DNA of 64,000 bases. Source: Caulobacter sp. BK020. GTDB lineage: Bacteria; Pseudomonadota; Alphaproteobacteria; Caulobacterales; Caulobacteraceae. A model generated the notes under the pieces. That model ran no database searches. It worked only from the letters and a program-made list of their open reading frames with translations, and was not told the DNA's origin. The stretch's first letter is position 1. Every line of letters starts with the position of its first letter. The stretch is taken from NCBI RefSeq assembly GCF_004342605.1, contig NZ_SLZL01000010.1:1-64000 (forward strand), written 5' to 3'. Both the position numbers and the translations under genes were made by a program. Below, one piece after another: positions 42,195 through 52,545 of this stretch.

Positions 42195-42755
42195 GCCCCG
42201 CTCCGCCGCCATCCGCGCCACCTGGGCCTTGAGGATCTCCAGCGTTTCGGTGTTGCAGCGCAGGATCTCGACCATCTCCTGCTCGCGCAGGGCGTCCAGC
42301 TTGTCGTGCAGGCGCATGATCTCCAGCTCGGCGCGCAGGTTGACGACATAGTCGTGCTCGGCGTTCAGCCGATCCTTCGTGGCCTGGCGGTTCTGGCTCA
42401 TCATGATCACCGGCGCCTGCAGCGCGGCGACGGTCGACAGGATCAGGTTGAGGAAGATGAACGGATAGGGATCGAACGCCAGGTCCAGCGGCTTCAAGCC
42501 TACATTCAGCGCAATCCACAGCGCCAGGCACAGGGAAAAGCCGCCGATGAACGCCCAGGAGCCGCCGATCGCCGCCACGCTGTCGGCCAGACGATCCCAA
42601 TAGGTGCGATCATCGGCGACCAGCGCCTTGTTCAGGCCCGTGGGCGCTTCGTCCGCGATTAGGTCGATGACGCTCTTCTTCACGTCCGTTAGCTGGGCGT
42701 AGGGCGTGGCCAGCAGGTCGCGCGACAGCTGGTCGAGGCGTTGGTCGGGGGTCAT
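42192..42755 (-). CDS. DUF1003 membrane protein
   Basis: A 187-residue protein with two membrane helices (about residues 65-85 and 98-120) in the DUF1003 core: VAAIGGSWAFIGGFSLCLAL and FDPYPFIFLNLILSTVAALQ, then APVIMMSQNRQATKDRL and a long amphipathic helix to the end. The function is unknown. Its TAG stop is provided by the palindromic repeat, shared with the convergent gene. Confidence 0.85.
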   Translation of the reverse strand: MTPDQRLDQLSRDLLATPYAQLTDVKKSVIDLIADEAPTGLNKALVADDRTYWDRLADSVAAIGGSWAFIGGFSLCLALWIALNVGLKPLDLAFDPYPFIFLNLILSTVAALQAPVIMMSQNRQATKDRLNAEHDYVVNLRAELEIMRLHDKLDALREQEMVEILRCNTETLEILKAQVARMAAERG

Positions 42756-42895
42756 GGGCGGCTCGTCCGTGAAGGTTTGTAAAAGATGTGTCTTCCAGAC
42801 GCATTGTGAAGTCTTGCGCGATTGACGCTCAGCTTCGCCGAGGCGAGGCTGCCACGTCGGCTCGTCGACATAGCAAGAGTCTCAAGGGAGCGACC

Positions 42896-43075
42896 ATGGC
42901 TCACAAGTTCCAGATCAAGAAGAACAAGGCCGGCGAGTTCGTCGCCTATTTCGTCTACAACAGCGAAACCATCTTCTGGACCGAAGGCTACGCCTCGAAG
43001 GCCTCGGCCAAGAACGCCATCGAATCGATCAAGAAGAACGGCCCGGACGCCGAGATCGACGACCAGACGGACTGA
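42896..43075 (+). CDS. YegP/DUF1508-type small protein
   Basis: A 59-residue protein, KFQIKKNKAGEFVAYFVYNS followed by SETIFWTEGYASKASAKNAI, a clear single DUF1508 (YegP) unit. The family is small and soluble, function unknown, sometimes with two repeats; this has one. AAGGGAG precedes the ATG. It stands alone between the DUF1003 gene and an SDR gene. Confidence 0.85.
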   Translation: MAHKFQIKKNKAGEFVAYFVYNSETIFWTEGYASKASAKNAIESIKKNGPDAEIDDQTD

Positions 43076-43229
43076 GTTCCAGCGCGTGAAGCCCCTTCAG
43101 TCACCACGGCAGATCCCACTCAGGGAGGTGGTCCGGAGGGCTGGAGGTGGCTTCGCGCCCCCAAACGCTTGACCCCGCCGCCGTCCCCGGCGTCTGATCA
43201 GTGATAACAAACAAGACGGGAGGGACGCG

Positions 43230-44039
43230 ATGAGCCCGGCAGGGGGCCGCAAGGCCGTCTTCATCACGGGAGCCGCCAGCGGCATCGGCCTGGCCAGCGC
43301 CAAGCGCTTCGCCGCCGAGGGCTGGTTCGTCGGCCTGTCCGACATCGACACGGCGGGTTTGAAGGCCGCTCTCGCCGCGATCGGCCCTGATCACGGCGCG
43401 ACCTTCACCCTGGACGTCCGCGACCGAGACGCCTGGACCGCCGCCCTGGCCGGTTTCGCCCGGCTGACCGACGGCCGCCTGAACGTGCTGATCAACAACG
43501 CCGGGGTGGCTAGGTTCGGGCCGTTCGACAGCCATGACGACGCCGAGATCGACCTGCAGCTGGACATCAACCTCAAGGGCGTGATCAGCGGAGCCCGGGC
43601 CGCCCTGCCCTGGCTGAAGGCGACGCCGGGCTCGCGGCTGATCAACGTCTCGTCCTGCGCCGGCCTCTACGGCGCGCCTGGCCTGGCGGTCTATTCGGCC
43701 ACCAAGTTCGCGGTGCGAGGCCTTTCGGAAGCCCTGGACGTCGAGTGGAAGCCGCACGGCGTCAGCGTCGCCTGCGTGATGCCGTGGTTCGTCGAGACGC
43801 CGATCCTCAACGCCGGGGCGCCGGGCGGCAACCAGACAATGGCCGACACCCTGCGAAGCGACGGCCTGCCGGTCTATCCCGTGGAAGACGCCGCCGAGGT
43901 GGTCTGGCGCGCCGTCCACGGCAAGGACCTGCACTATTTCGTCGGCAAGCGGGCCCGGCAGCTGCGCTTCGCCAGCAGCCACATGCCCGGCGTGGTCAGG
44001 AAGCAGCTCCACTCGCGACCGCCCCTGCAGCGGCCTTGA
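43230..44039 (+). CDS. Short-chain dehydrogenase/reductase
   Basis: A 269-residue NAD(P)-dependent oxidoreductase. The cofactor motif is TGAASGIGLAS (about 12-22), the active-site Ser lies in LINVSSCAGLYG, and Tyr/Lys in VYSATKFAVRG (YxxxK). NNAGVARFG is the structural NNAG motif. The substrate is not evident. GGAGGGACGCG precedes the ATG at 43230. The last 44 bases overlap the convergent SleB-like gene. Confidence 0.9.
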   Translation: MSPAGGRKAVFITGAASGIGLASAKRFAAEGWFVGLSDIDTAGLKAALAAIGPDHGATFTLDVRDRDAWTAALAGFARLTDGRLNVLINNAGVARFGPFDSHDDAEIDLQLDINLKGVISGARAALPWLKATPGSRLINVSSCAGLYGAPGLAVYSATKFAVRGLSEALDVEWKPHGVSVACVMPWFVETPILNAGAPGGNQTMADTLRSDGLPVYPVEDAAEVVWRAVHGKDLHYFVGKRARQLRFASSHMPGVVRKQLHSRPPLQRP

Positions 44040-45132
44040 CCGCGTCGCCCGACGGGGACGAGGTCTTGGTCGGGTGCATGGCGGGCGCGGAGGCCGGCTC
44101 GGAGACCGGGCCCAGCGGGCCGCCCATGCCGCCGGCGACGGTGGCGGGCTTGTCGGGCGAGATCACCACGGCGCTGGCCAGCTGGATCGGGGCAGGCTTG
44201 CCGTCGGCGGTTCCCCCGCCCGCCTGGGCCGGCGGCGTCAGGCTGGCCAGGGTGATGACCGGCAGCTCGTCGGCCGTCGACGGGCGCGGCGTGCGGCTGA
44301 AGGCGTCCGGCGCTCCCGAGCGACCGCCGAAGCGGTAGAACACGTGCATGCCCACCTGGGCGACGCGTAGCAGGCGCGGACCCCAGCCCGGCGCGACGCC
44401 GGTGGTGTGGAAATGGGTGGCGGCCCCGACCTCGGTCATCACCGCGCCGGACAGCGCTCGGGCGGCGACCTTCTGGGCCCTGCTCCAGGCGCCGCGTTCA
44501 CGCGGCGAGCGCATCGAACCGTCGCAGGCGAAGCTGAACTGGCAACCGCGCGTCGAAGCGCCCTGGAACACCACGCCGCAGATCGATTTCGGGAACGAAG
44601 GGTGGCGTACGCGGTTTAGAACCACTTGAGCCACGGCCGCCTGGCCGCTCGGGGTCTCGCCACGGGCCTCGTAATAGACCGCCTCGGAAAGGCACTCGAG
44701 TTCACGCGAGCTTTCCAGGGCGTTGGTCAGGCGGAACGGGGCGACGGCCGGATTGAACGGGCCGCCAAAGCTGGCGCGCAGCAGCAGCGGCTGGCGCTGG
44801 ATGTCGGACTGCTGGCGCTGTTCGAGACGCTCGACCAGCAGGGCCGACTGCCGGTCGCGCTGGGCGCCGCCGGCGACGGTGTAGGGATCGTGACGACGGG
44901 CGATAGCCAAGGCTCCGGCGTCCATCCGCGACGCGGCCTGATACAGCGCCGCGTCGGAGAAGTTCCCCTCGGCGCCGTCGGCCAGGCGAGAAACGCGAGC
45001 GTGCTGACTGGCGGCCTGGGCCATGCCCCCCGCAAGGTAGACGCCGCCGAGGGCCAGACCCGTGGCCGACCCAACCAATACGGCGCCGATCAGCGCGCGC
45101 GCGTCTGCGCACGTCTGCGACTTGATATTCAA
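43996..45132 (-). CDS. SleB-type cell-wall hydrolase
   Basis: A 378-residue exported protein with one N-terminal membrane segment (ALIGAVLVGSATGLALGGVY) and a hydrolase-2 (SleB) domain near 150-270: LECLSEAVYYEARGETPSGQ, VVLNRVRHPSFPKSICGVVF and CQFSFACDG. The Glu of YYEARGE is the likely catalytic residue for cleaving peptidoglycan. The tail is Pro/Ala/Ser-rich. No ATG precedes the domain. The TTG at 45132 is preferred, with AGGA a few bases upstream; the TTG at 45186 has no such site. Confidence 0.82.
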   Translation of the reverse strand: MNIKSQTCADARALIGAVLVGSATGLALGGVYLAGGMAQAASQHARVSRLADGAEGNFSDAALYQAASRMDAGALAIARRHDPYTVAGGAQRDRQSALLVERLEQRQQSDIQRQPLLLRASFGGPFNPAVAPFRLTNALESSRELECLSEAVYYEARGETPSGQAAVAQVVLNRVRHPSFPKSICGVVFQGASTRGCQFSFACDGSMRSPRERGAWSRAQKVAARALSGAVMTEVGAATHFHTTGVAPGWGPRLLRVAQVGMHVFYRFGGRSGAPDAFSRTPRPSTADELPVITLASLTPPAQAGGGTADGKPAPIQLASAVVISPDKPATVAGGMGGPLGPVSEPASAPAMHPTKTSSPSGDAVKAAAGAVASGAAS

Positions 45133-45518
45133 AACTCGTGTCCTGCGCGGCGAGGGCGGTCCGCCCCCCGACAAAAACGCCCCCAAGCGACCCGGAAAAA
45201 CACTGTCGGGCAGCCCTGAAAGCGGAGGCTCGGCCGGTTCACGATCGTGGCCGAAGTCCTGCTTATGACCGCCTTATGACGCATCCGGCCACGAGTCGCA
45301 AGCGCACGCGGCGCCGCAGCCTGAATTTTGGCCGCCCGCGCGACAGATGGATTGGTTAATTGTTTGATTCTAACGAAAAAACACGACAGTCCCGAAAATC
45401 GGGTCTGCGACGAATATTCACCGCCCGGGATAGACTTCCGCCGCGTCGCTCTCAACGGAACCCCAGGCTCGCGCCGCCGTTACTCTACCGTATAGGTGTA
45501 ATTGTCCCGGAGGACGTG
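45133..45518. other. Intergenic region between hydrolase and lipoprotein genes
   Basis: This 386-bp gap lies between two divergent genes. It includes an AT-rich patch (45350-45385, GGTTAATTGTTTGATTCTAA) suited to a promoter and no convincing frame. CCGGAGGACGTG just before 45519 is the lipoprotein ribosome-binding site. Confidence 0.5.
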
Positions 45519-45698
45519 ATGACTGCTCTGCGCTGGGTTCCGCTAGGGGTTGCGACGGCGTTAAGCCTGTCGGCCTGCGGACACAACATGGAGCAGCGCG
45601 CGGCCAGCGGCGCCCTGGCCGGAGCCGTGGTCGCCGGCCCCGTGGGCGCGGTGGTCGGCGCCAGCGCGGGGGCGGTGGTCAACACGGTGAAGAAGTAG
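45519..45698 (+). CDS. Small glycine-zipper lipoprotein
   Basis: A 59-residue protein. The leader ends LSLSAC (lipobox), and the rest is Ala/Gly-rich with a glycine-zipper pattern (AGAVVAGPVGAVVGASAGAV) ending NTVKK. Such small lipoproteins associate with the outer membrane; the role is unknown. It is convergent with the TonB-like gene, 9 bases apart. GGAGG supports the ATG at 45519. Confidence 0.8.
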   Translation: MTALRWVPLGVATALSLSACGHNMEQRAASGALAGAVVAGPVGAVVGASAGAVVNTVKK

Positions 45699-45707
45699 GA
45701 ACAGGCC

Positions 45708-46325
45708 TCAGAACCGTTTCACGCAGGTAATCCCCGCGCGCACGTTTTCGTCGTCGCCCCGGGCGTCGACCTCGCCGGTTAGCCGGGCGCGACAGCCTTT
45801 CTCAGGACGGCGCGACAGGTAGGGCGTGGGGTCCTTGGCGTAGCGACCGGACGGATCCAGGTTCAGCCGCGGGGCGGCCGGCGCGACCCCTGCCCAGCGT
45901 TCGGCCTCGCAGCGGTCGCGCTCCTGTCTTGTCAACGACGGTCGATCACAACCGGTGAGCCCGCGAAGGGCTCCCCTCGCCGCAAGGTTTGGCGCATGGG
46001 GCGGCGCCCCCTCCGGGACGAGGCCGGTCGACGGCGAAGGTGCGGCTCCGAGATCGGACGGCGAGGCTGATCGCGGCGGCAACGGGAGCGAGGCTTCCGG
46101 CCGGATAGGGCCGCCGCGGCGAGCGTGACGGACCGTTTGGCGATCCGCCGGGTCCGGCGGTGAAACCAGGGTGACTTGGATAAGCGGAGCCTGGCCATGG
46201 ACCGACCTGTCCATCGCGACCTGGCGCGCGAGCAAGGCTAACAGGGCGGCGTGGAGGACGGCGGACGCGATCAGCGCATGCGTCCGCACAGTTCCTCTTG
46301 AGCCTGCCCCGCCCCGTCGCGCCAT
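45708..46325 (-). CDS. Membrane-anchored Pro-rich protein, TonB-like N-terminus
   Basis: A 205-residue protein with one N-terminal membrane helix (THALIASAVLHAALLALLAR, the AxxLHAALL look typical of TonB-like and TolA-like anchors), a Pro/Arg-rich linker and a C-terminal part with Cys residues (LTGCDRPS, QERDRCEAER, GCRARLTG, GITCVKRF). No complete TonB C-terminal domain is recognised. The function is unknown, and a periplasmic energy-coupling or envelope role is a guess. Confidence 0.65.
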   Translation of the reverse strand: MARRGGAGSRGTVRTHALIASAVLHAALLALLARQVAMDRSVHGQAPLIQVTLVSPPDPADRQTVRHARRGGPIRPEASLPLPPRSASPSDLGAAPSPSTGLVPEGAPPHAPNLAARGALRGLTGCDRPSLTRQERDRCEAERWAGVAPAAPRLNLDPSGRYAKDPTPYLSRRPEKGCRARLTGEVDARGDDENVRAGITCVKRF

Positions 46326-46432
46326 TGCCTCATGCCCCCACCCGAGGCAGGCACTCCGCTTGACGTTGCGGGCCGAACTAAGACCCGTTCATGGCGCAAC
46401 CGCAGCGACCCGGGTCGCGGCGCGGGTATCGC

Positions 46433-47428
46433 CTAGCCGGCGACCAAAGCCGGCCGCTCGACACCCCTGAACAGCCGCCAGACAGCGACCGCGATCTTGC
46501 TCAGAAACACCACCGCCATGACGCCGACAGTAAGATGGAAACTCAGGTCCAGCGAGGCCTGGAGGCCGGCGATGTCGGCCGCCTTGCTCCCCGCCGCGCC
46601 CGAAGGCGCCACCGTGAACAGTCGCCCGGCCGTCCATAGGGCGGCGATCAGCGCCAGGCCACCAAGATCGGCGAGGATGTCCAGGCAGGCCCGGACCCGG
46701 ATCGCGTCGGGACGGGCCAGCGTCACCAGGGACGCCATCGCCTGCAGCACGGCCAGGGCCAGGATCGGCAGATGAAGCGTCGTCCAGATCGGCGCCGCGG
46801 CCAGGAAGACGCCTTGCTGGCCCACGATTAGCGCCCAGGGCGCCGCCACCAGGCCCGTCCACCAGCAGATGAACAACAGCAGAATGCCCAGCTCGAACGC
46901 GGCCTCGAAGCGGGTCTTGGTCTTGCGGGCCGGACGACCGAGGTTCGGCAGGTCGGCGACCTTCCAGTCCAGCAGGTCGCCCACCGGGATCCAGCCTCGC
47001 TCGATCCCCGCGGCCACCATCGTCGCGGCGCCGATCAGGGTCATGGCCGTGGTCAGGAAGCCGGACAGGAAATGCGCCAGCCCTCTCGCCGCGTCCTCTC
47101 CGCCCAGAAGGATCGAGATGACCAGGGGGATGGCCGTCACGGCCGCCGCCAGGATCAGCAGTCCCTTCACCGCGAATATGTAGAACGGATAGAGCTCGGG
47201 CCCGATCAGCGTCCGCGACGCGCCATAGCGGCCGGCCACGGCGATCGGATGGCCGAAGGCCCTCAGGACGGCTTCGCGTTCGCTGGCCTCCAGGGGCCGG
47301 CCCCGTTCGGCCTCCTTCTCCTCCAGCCGGTTCAGCAGGATGTCGCGCAGCTCGGCGACGATGTCCTCGCGCTGGGCCCTGGGCAGCAGGGCCGCGACGG
47401 CGGCCAGGTAGCGATCGAGCAGGTCCAT
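46433..47428 (-). CDS. PadR-linked membrane protein with N-terminal prefix domain
   Basis: A 331-residue protein. Residues 1-75 are a soluble helical domain (LLDRYLAAVAALLPRAQRED, later AVLRAFGHPIAVAGRYGASR) seen in membrane proteins encoded next to PadR regulators. About seven membrane helices follow, from residue 85 to the end. The function is unknown; in similar pairs the PadR protein controls the membrane gene. The start at 47428 follows AGGAAGG. The ATG at 47446 overlaps the padR stop (ATGA) and is the alternative, so coupling is likely either way. Confidence 0.8.
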   Translation of the reverse strand: MDLLDRYLAAVAALLPRAQREDIVAELRDILLNRLEEKEAERGRPLEASEREAVLRAFGHPIAVAGRYGASRTLIGPELYPFYIFAVKGLLILAAAVTAIPLVISILLGGEDAARGLAHFLSGFLTTAMTLIGAATMVAAGIERGWIPVGDLLDWKVADLPNLGRPARKTKTRFEAAFELGILLLFICWWTGLVAAPWALIVGQQGVFLAAAPIWTTLHLPILALAVLQAMASLVTLARPDAIRVRACLDILADLGGLALIAALWTAGRLFTVAPSGAAGSKAADIAGLQASLDLSFHLTVGVMAVVFLSKIAVAVWRLFRGVERPALVAG

Positions 47429-47442
47429 GGTCGTGGCCTTCC

Positions 47443-47775
47443 TCATCGGATGAGATTTTGCAGGGTGTCGTTCATCGCCCGCCACTCGTCGGACAGGCGC
47501 ACCAGCACGGCCTCGCCTTCGGCCGACAGCCGGTAGAAGCGCTTCTTGCGCTTGTCTTCCTCGCGCCACTCGCTGGTCAGCAGCCCCTGGCTCTCCAGGC
47601 GACGCAGCATCGGGTAGAGGGCGCCTTCGTCGATCTCCAGCCCCACCTCGGCCAAGGCCTGGCGCAGGCTGTAGCCGTAGCGTTCGACCTTCAGCTGGGC
47701 CAGCACGGCCAGGATCAGCGTCCCACGCCGCAGCTCCTGCCGCAGGGTCTCGAAAATGTCGGCGTCCGTCGGCAT
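47443..47775 (-). CDS. PadR-family transcriptional regulator
   Basis: A 110-residue winged-helix repressor. The DNA-binding region is LRRGTLILAVLAQLKVERYG, with YSLRQALAEVGLEIDEGALY and PMLRRLESQGLL, all diagnostic of PadR. The C-terminal helix would mediate dimerisation. The start is at MPTDADIF; a longer frame to 47835 would run through the palindromic operator. Three palindromes lie immediately upstream, which suggests it controls its own operon. It forms a unit with the downstream membrane gene. Confidence 0.9.
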   Translation of the reverse strand: MPTDADIFETLRQELRRGTLILAVLAQLKVERYGYSLRQALAEVGLEIDEGALYPMLRRLESQGLLTSEWREEDKRKKRFYRLSAEGEAVLVRLSDEWRAMNDTLQNLIR

Positions 47776-47784
47776 GGCGTGCGT

Positions 47785-47819
47785 CACATGGTGTGTACCA
47801 TACACTGTGTGACACACAG
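47785..47819. promoter_or_regulatory. Palindromic operators upstream of the PadR gene
   Basis: Three adjacent or overlapping inverted repeats: CACA-TGG-TGTG (47785-47795), GTGTA-CCA-TACAC (47793-47805) and CTGTGTG-A-CACACAG (47805-47819, perfect). They begin ten bases upstream of the PadR start codon, where autorepression is expected. PadR-family operators are usually short palindromes of this kind. Confidence 0.65.
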
Positions 47820-47960
47820 GTAGTACGCGAGTCAAGATCGCGAACCGCGTTCCATGGAGCGTGATCCGCCGCAGAAAGCGCCGCGTTCACCTCGACCCTG
47901 GAAATCGCCGCACGCTCGCCTCCGGGCGCGGCGGCGGTGACAATGAACCCCGGAAGCTTC

Positions 47961-49577
<1,617 letters not shown>

Positions 49578-49784
49578 GCCCTCTCCCTTCCCCCTACGCA
49601 CGCGAGGAAGCCCGCCCGAAGCGAAGCCTTAGTCGAAGCATCGTTTCCCCGAGGTTTAAGGACGGCCGGATGCGACATTTTGCGCGCGGAGCTCACCCCG
49701 CAGAATGATATAAAGATATCCTTATATCCTCTTGACGACGGACCGAAACGCGCGCTTTCTGCTGGGGTCGTGGTCTGCGGGCGT

Positions 49785-49985
49785 TCGCGCGCTCGGAGCT
49801 AAGAGGGAAGTCGGTGAGGGCCTCAGAACCCAAATCCGGCGCTGCCCCCGCAACTGTGAGCGGCGAGCCGCTGTCCGATACGTGTCACTGACGCGCCGAA
49901 GCTGGATCGGTGGCGTGTCGGGAAGGCCAGGACAGGGGCGCTGACCCGTGAGCCAGGAGACCTGCCCCGACAGATAACGTCCTCC
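49785..49985 (+). ncRNA. Cobalamin (B12) riboswitch upstream of metE
   Basis: The conserved cobalamin-riboswitch core is present: AAGAGGGAAGTCGGTG (49801 onward), GCTGCCCCCGCAACTGTGAG (49841-49860) and AGCCAGGAGACCTGCC (49951-49966, the B12 box). It lies about 115 bases upstream of metE on the same strand. Binding of adenosyl- or methylcobalamin would reduce metE expression when B12 is available, favouring the B12-dependent enzyme. Confidence 0.95.
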
Positions 49986-49993
49986 GGCGGGGT

Positions 49994-50027
49994 GTCCGGT
50001 CTGGTCGCATGCAAGGCGTGACCGGAC
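49994..50027 (+). promoter_or_regulatory. Expression-platform hairpin A of the riboswitch
   Basis: The perfect eight-pair stem GTCCGGTC/GACCGGAC with an 18-base loop follows the riboswitch core. It may act as part of the alternative structures that couple ligand binding to the downstream hairpin. Its role is inferred from position. Confidence 0.5.
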
Positions 50028-50066
50028 CTCCATGGCCCGTGCGCGTGGCCGCGCGCGTCCCGATCA

Positions 50067-50096
50067 GCCTCCGCCATCACACCGGCAGAGGCTTTT
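50067..50096 (+). promoter_or_regulatory. Hairpin burying the metE ribosome-binding site
   Basis: GCCTC/GAGGC (50067-50071 and 50088-50092), with GCC/GGC continuing inward after one mismatch, is followed directly by TTTT. The right arm contains AGAGG (50087-50091), nine bases before the metE ATG. The stem would therefore both hide the ribosome-binding site and resemble a short intrinsic terminator, so control could be translational, transcriptional or both. Confidence 0.6.
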
Positions 50097-50100
50097 GAAC

Positions 50101-52449
50101 ATGACCGTCACCGTCGCCACCCTGGGCTTTCCCCGCATCGGCCCGCGCCGCGAACTGAAGTTCGCGCTGGAGGACCATTGGGCGGGCAAGTCCGACGCCC
50201 AGGCCCTGCTGGCCAAGGCCGCGACCCTGCGCGCCCAGGCCTGGGCCCGGCAGGCCGCGCTGGGCGTGAATCACGTGCCCAGCAACGACTTCTCGCTGTA
50301 CGACCACGTGCTGGACACCAGCGTGATGGTCGGCGCCATCCCGGCCATCTACGGCTGGACGGGCGGCCCGATCGACACCGCCGCCTATTTCGCCATGGCG
50401 CGTGGAACGCAGGGCGCTTCCACCGACGAGGCCTGCGCCCACGGCTGCACCCCTGATCACCGCCATGACCACGGTCTGCCGGCCCAGGAGATGACCAAGT
50501 GGTTTGACACCAACTATCATTACCTGGCGCCGGAGGTGTCGCGCGATCAGGTCTTCGCCCTGTCCTCGACCAAGCCGGTCGACGAGTTCCTGGAGGCCAG
50601 GGCCCTGGGCGTCCATACCCGTCCGGTGCTGCTGGGCCCGGTCACCTTCCTGAAGTTGGCCAAGACCAAGGACGAGGGCTTCTCGCCGCTGTCGCTGCTG
50701 TCGGCCCTGGTCCCGGTCTATGCCGAGGTCCTGGCCCGGCTGCAGCGGGCCGGCGCCGACTGGGTGCAGATGGACGAGCCCTGCCTGGCGCTGGACCTGA
50801 CCGATTTCGAACGCGGCGAGCTGCGGCGCGCCTATGGCGCCCTGACCCATGCCGCCCCCGGCCTGCGCCTGATGCTGACCAGCTATTTCGGGGCCTATGG
50901 CGACAACCTGGCTACGGCGGTGAACCTGCCGGTCGACGGCGTCCACGTCGACCTGGCCCGCGCGCCCGAGGAACTGGACGCCGTCCTGGCCCTGGCCCGC
51001 GAAAGCCTGGTGCTGTCGCTGGGCGTGGTCGACGGCCGCAATGTCTGGCGGGCCGACCTGCCCGCCCTGCTCGACCGCCTGGATCCGATCGTCTCCCGGC
51101 GGGGCGGCGACCGGGTGATCCTGGCGCCGTCCTGCTCGCTGCTGCACGCGCCGATCGACCTGGACCTGGAGACGGCGCTCGATCCGGAAATCCGCCAGTG
51201 GCTGGCCTTCGGCGTCCAGAAGATCGAGGAGCTGGTGGTCCTGGCCACGGCGCTGAACGAAGGCCGGGCCGCGGTCGCCCACCAGCTGGCCGCGAGCGCG
51301 GCGGCGGCGCGGGCGCGGCGCGCCTCGCCTCGTATCCACGACCCGGCGGCGGCCCAGCGCCTGGCGGCCGTGACCTCGGCGATGGCGCAGCGCCGCTCGC
51401 CGTTCGGCCGTCGTCAGGCGGTGCAGATCCCGCGCCTGGACCTGCCGGCCTTCCCGACCACCACGATCGGCTCATTCCCCCAGACCGAGGCGGTTCGCCA
51501 GGCGCGCTCCGCTCACGGCAGGGGCCAGCTGAGCGAGGCCGACTACGCCGCGTTCCTGCGCGCGGAGACGGCCCGTGCGGTGGCGTGGCAGGAGGAGATC
51601 GGCCTGGACGTGCTGGTGCACGGCGAGTTCGAGCGCAACGACATGGTCCAGTACTTCGGCGAACAACTGGCGGGCTTCGCCTTCACCCGGCACGGCTGGG
51701 TGCAGTCGTACGGCTCGCGCTGCGTGCGGCCGCCGATCCTGTTCGGCGACGTCTCGCGCCCGGCCCCGATGACCGTCGACTGGTGGGCCTACGCCCAGTC
51801 CCTGACCGATCGACCGATGAAGGGCATGTTGACCGGGCCGGTGACCCTCCTGAACTGGTCGTTCGTTCGCGACGACATCCCCCGGTCCCTGGCCTGCCGC
51901 CAGATCGCCCTGGCGGTTCGCGACGAAGTGGTCGACCTGGAAGCGGCCGGCGCCAAGGTGATCCAGATCGACGAGGCGGCCCTGCGCGAGGGCCTGCCCC
52001 TGCGCCGGGGCGACTGGGCGGCCTATCTGGACTGGGCGGTCGAGTGTTTCCGCCTGGCGGCTTGCGGCGTGGCCGACCACACCCAGATTCACACCCACAT
52101 GTGCTATTCGGAATTCAACGACATCATCGCCGCCATCGGGGCGATGGACGCCGACGTCATCTCCATCGAGACCGCCCGCTCGAAGATGGAGCTGCTGGAC
52201 GCCTTCGAGGCCTATGCCTATCCGGCGCAGATCGGTCCCGGCGTCTACGACATCCACTCGCCGCGCGTGCCGGCGGTCGAGGAGATGACCGGCCTGCTGA
52301 AGGCCGCCCAGGCGCGGTTGTCGGCCGGGCAGCTGTGGGTCAATCCCGACTGCGGCCTGAAGACCCGCAAATGGCCCGAGACGAAAGCCGCCCTGGCCAA
52401 CATGGTCGAGGCCGCCCGGATCGTCCGCCAGGCCGTCGGCATGGCCTGA
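50101..52449 (+). CDS. metE: B12-independent methionine synthase MetE
   Basis: A 782-residue cobalamin-independent enzyme that transfers the methyl group of methyltetrahydrofolate (triglutamate form) to homocysteine. The N-terminal half begins with GFPRIGPRRELKFALEDHWA. The C-terminal catalytic half has the zinc ligands His666 and Cys668 in IHTHMCYSEF and Cys751 in NPDCGLKTR. Between residues 105 and 126 there is an insertion with Cys112, His114, Cys116, His120, His122 and His124, absent from the E. coli enzyme, just before AQEMTKWFDTNYHY. Expression is under the riboswitch upstream. The start ATG at 50101 has its ribosome-binding site in the platform hairpin. Confidence 0.97.
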   Translation: MTVTVATLGFPRIGPRRELKFALEDHWAGKSDAQALLAKAATLRAQAWARQAALGVNHVPSNDFSLYDHVLDTSVMVGAIPAIYGWTGGPIDTAAYFAMARGTQGASTDEACAHGCTPDHRHDHGLPAQEMTKWFDTNYHYLAPEVSRDQVFALSSTKPVDEFLEARALGVHTRPVLLGPVTFLKLAKTKDEGFSPLSLLSALVPVYAEVLARLQRAGADWVQMDEPCLALDLTDFERGELRRAYGALTHAAPGLRLMLTSYFGAYGDNLATAVNLPVDGVHVDLARAPEELDAVLALARESLVLSLGVVDGRNVWRADLPALLDRLDPIVSRRGGDRVILAPSCSLLHAPIDLDLETALDPEIRQWLAFGVQKIEELVVLATALNEGRAAVAHQLAASAAAARARRASPRIHDPAAAQRLAAVTSAMAQRRSPFGRRQAVQIPRLDLPAFPTTTIGSFPQTEAVRQARSAHGRGQLSEADYAAFLRAETARAVAWQEEIGLDVLVHGEFERNDMVQYFGEQLAGFAFTRHGWVQSYGSRCVRPPILFGDVSRPAPMTVDWWAYAQSLTDRPMKGMLTGPVTLLNWSFVRDDIPRSLACRQIALAVRDEVVDLEAAGAKVIQIDEAALREGLPLRRGDWAAYLDWAVECFRLAACGVADHTQIHTHMCYSEFNDIIAAIGAMDADVISIETARSKMELLDAFEAYAYPAQIGPGVYDIHSPRVPAVEEMTGLLKAAQARLSAGQLWVNPDCGLKTRKWPETKAALANMVEAARIVRQAVGMA

Positions 52450-52545
52450 CGACGGGGGTCTCCGCTCGTCGGGCCACGACGGCTTGGCGAGCGGAACCGC
52501 CGCCGGATTTTCGACAAGCCCGCGCCACGCTGGCATTCTGGCCGG

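Larger units (their letters stand above)
49578..50100. promoter_or_regulatory. Control region and leader of metE
   Basis: A 523-bp gap between divergent genes. The left half (about 49600-49780) should hold the promoters, with an AT-rich patch near 49705-49732. The right half is the cobalamin riboswitch and its expression platform. No protein gene is present. Confidence 0.75.

Noticed and set aside
45133-45186. The TTG at 45186 as start of the SleB-like hydrolase
   Set aside because: No ribosome-binding site precedes it; the TTG at 45132 has AGGA upstream and directly precedes the membrane segment.
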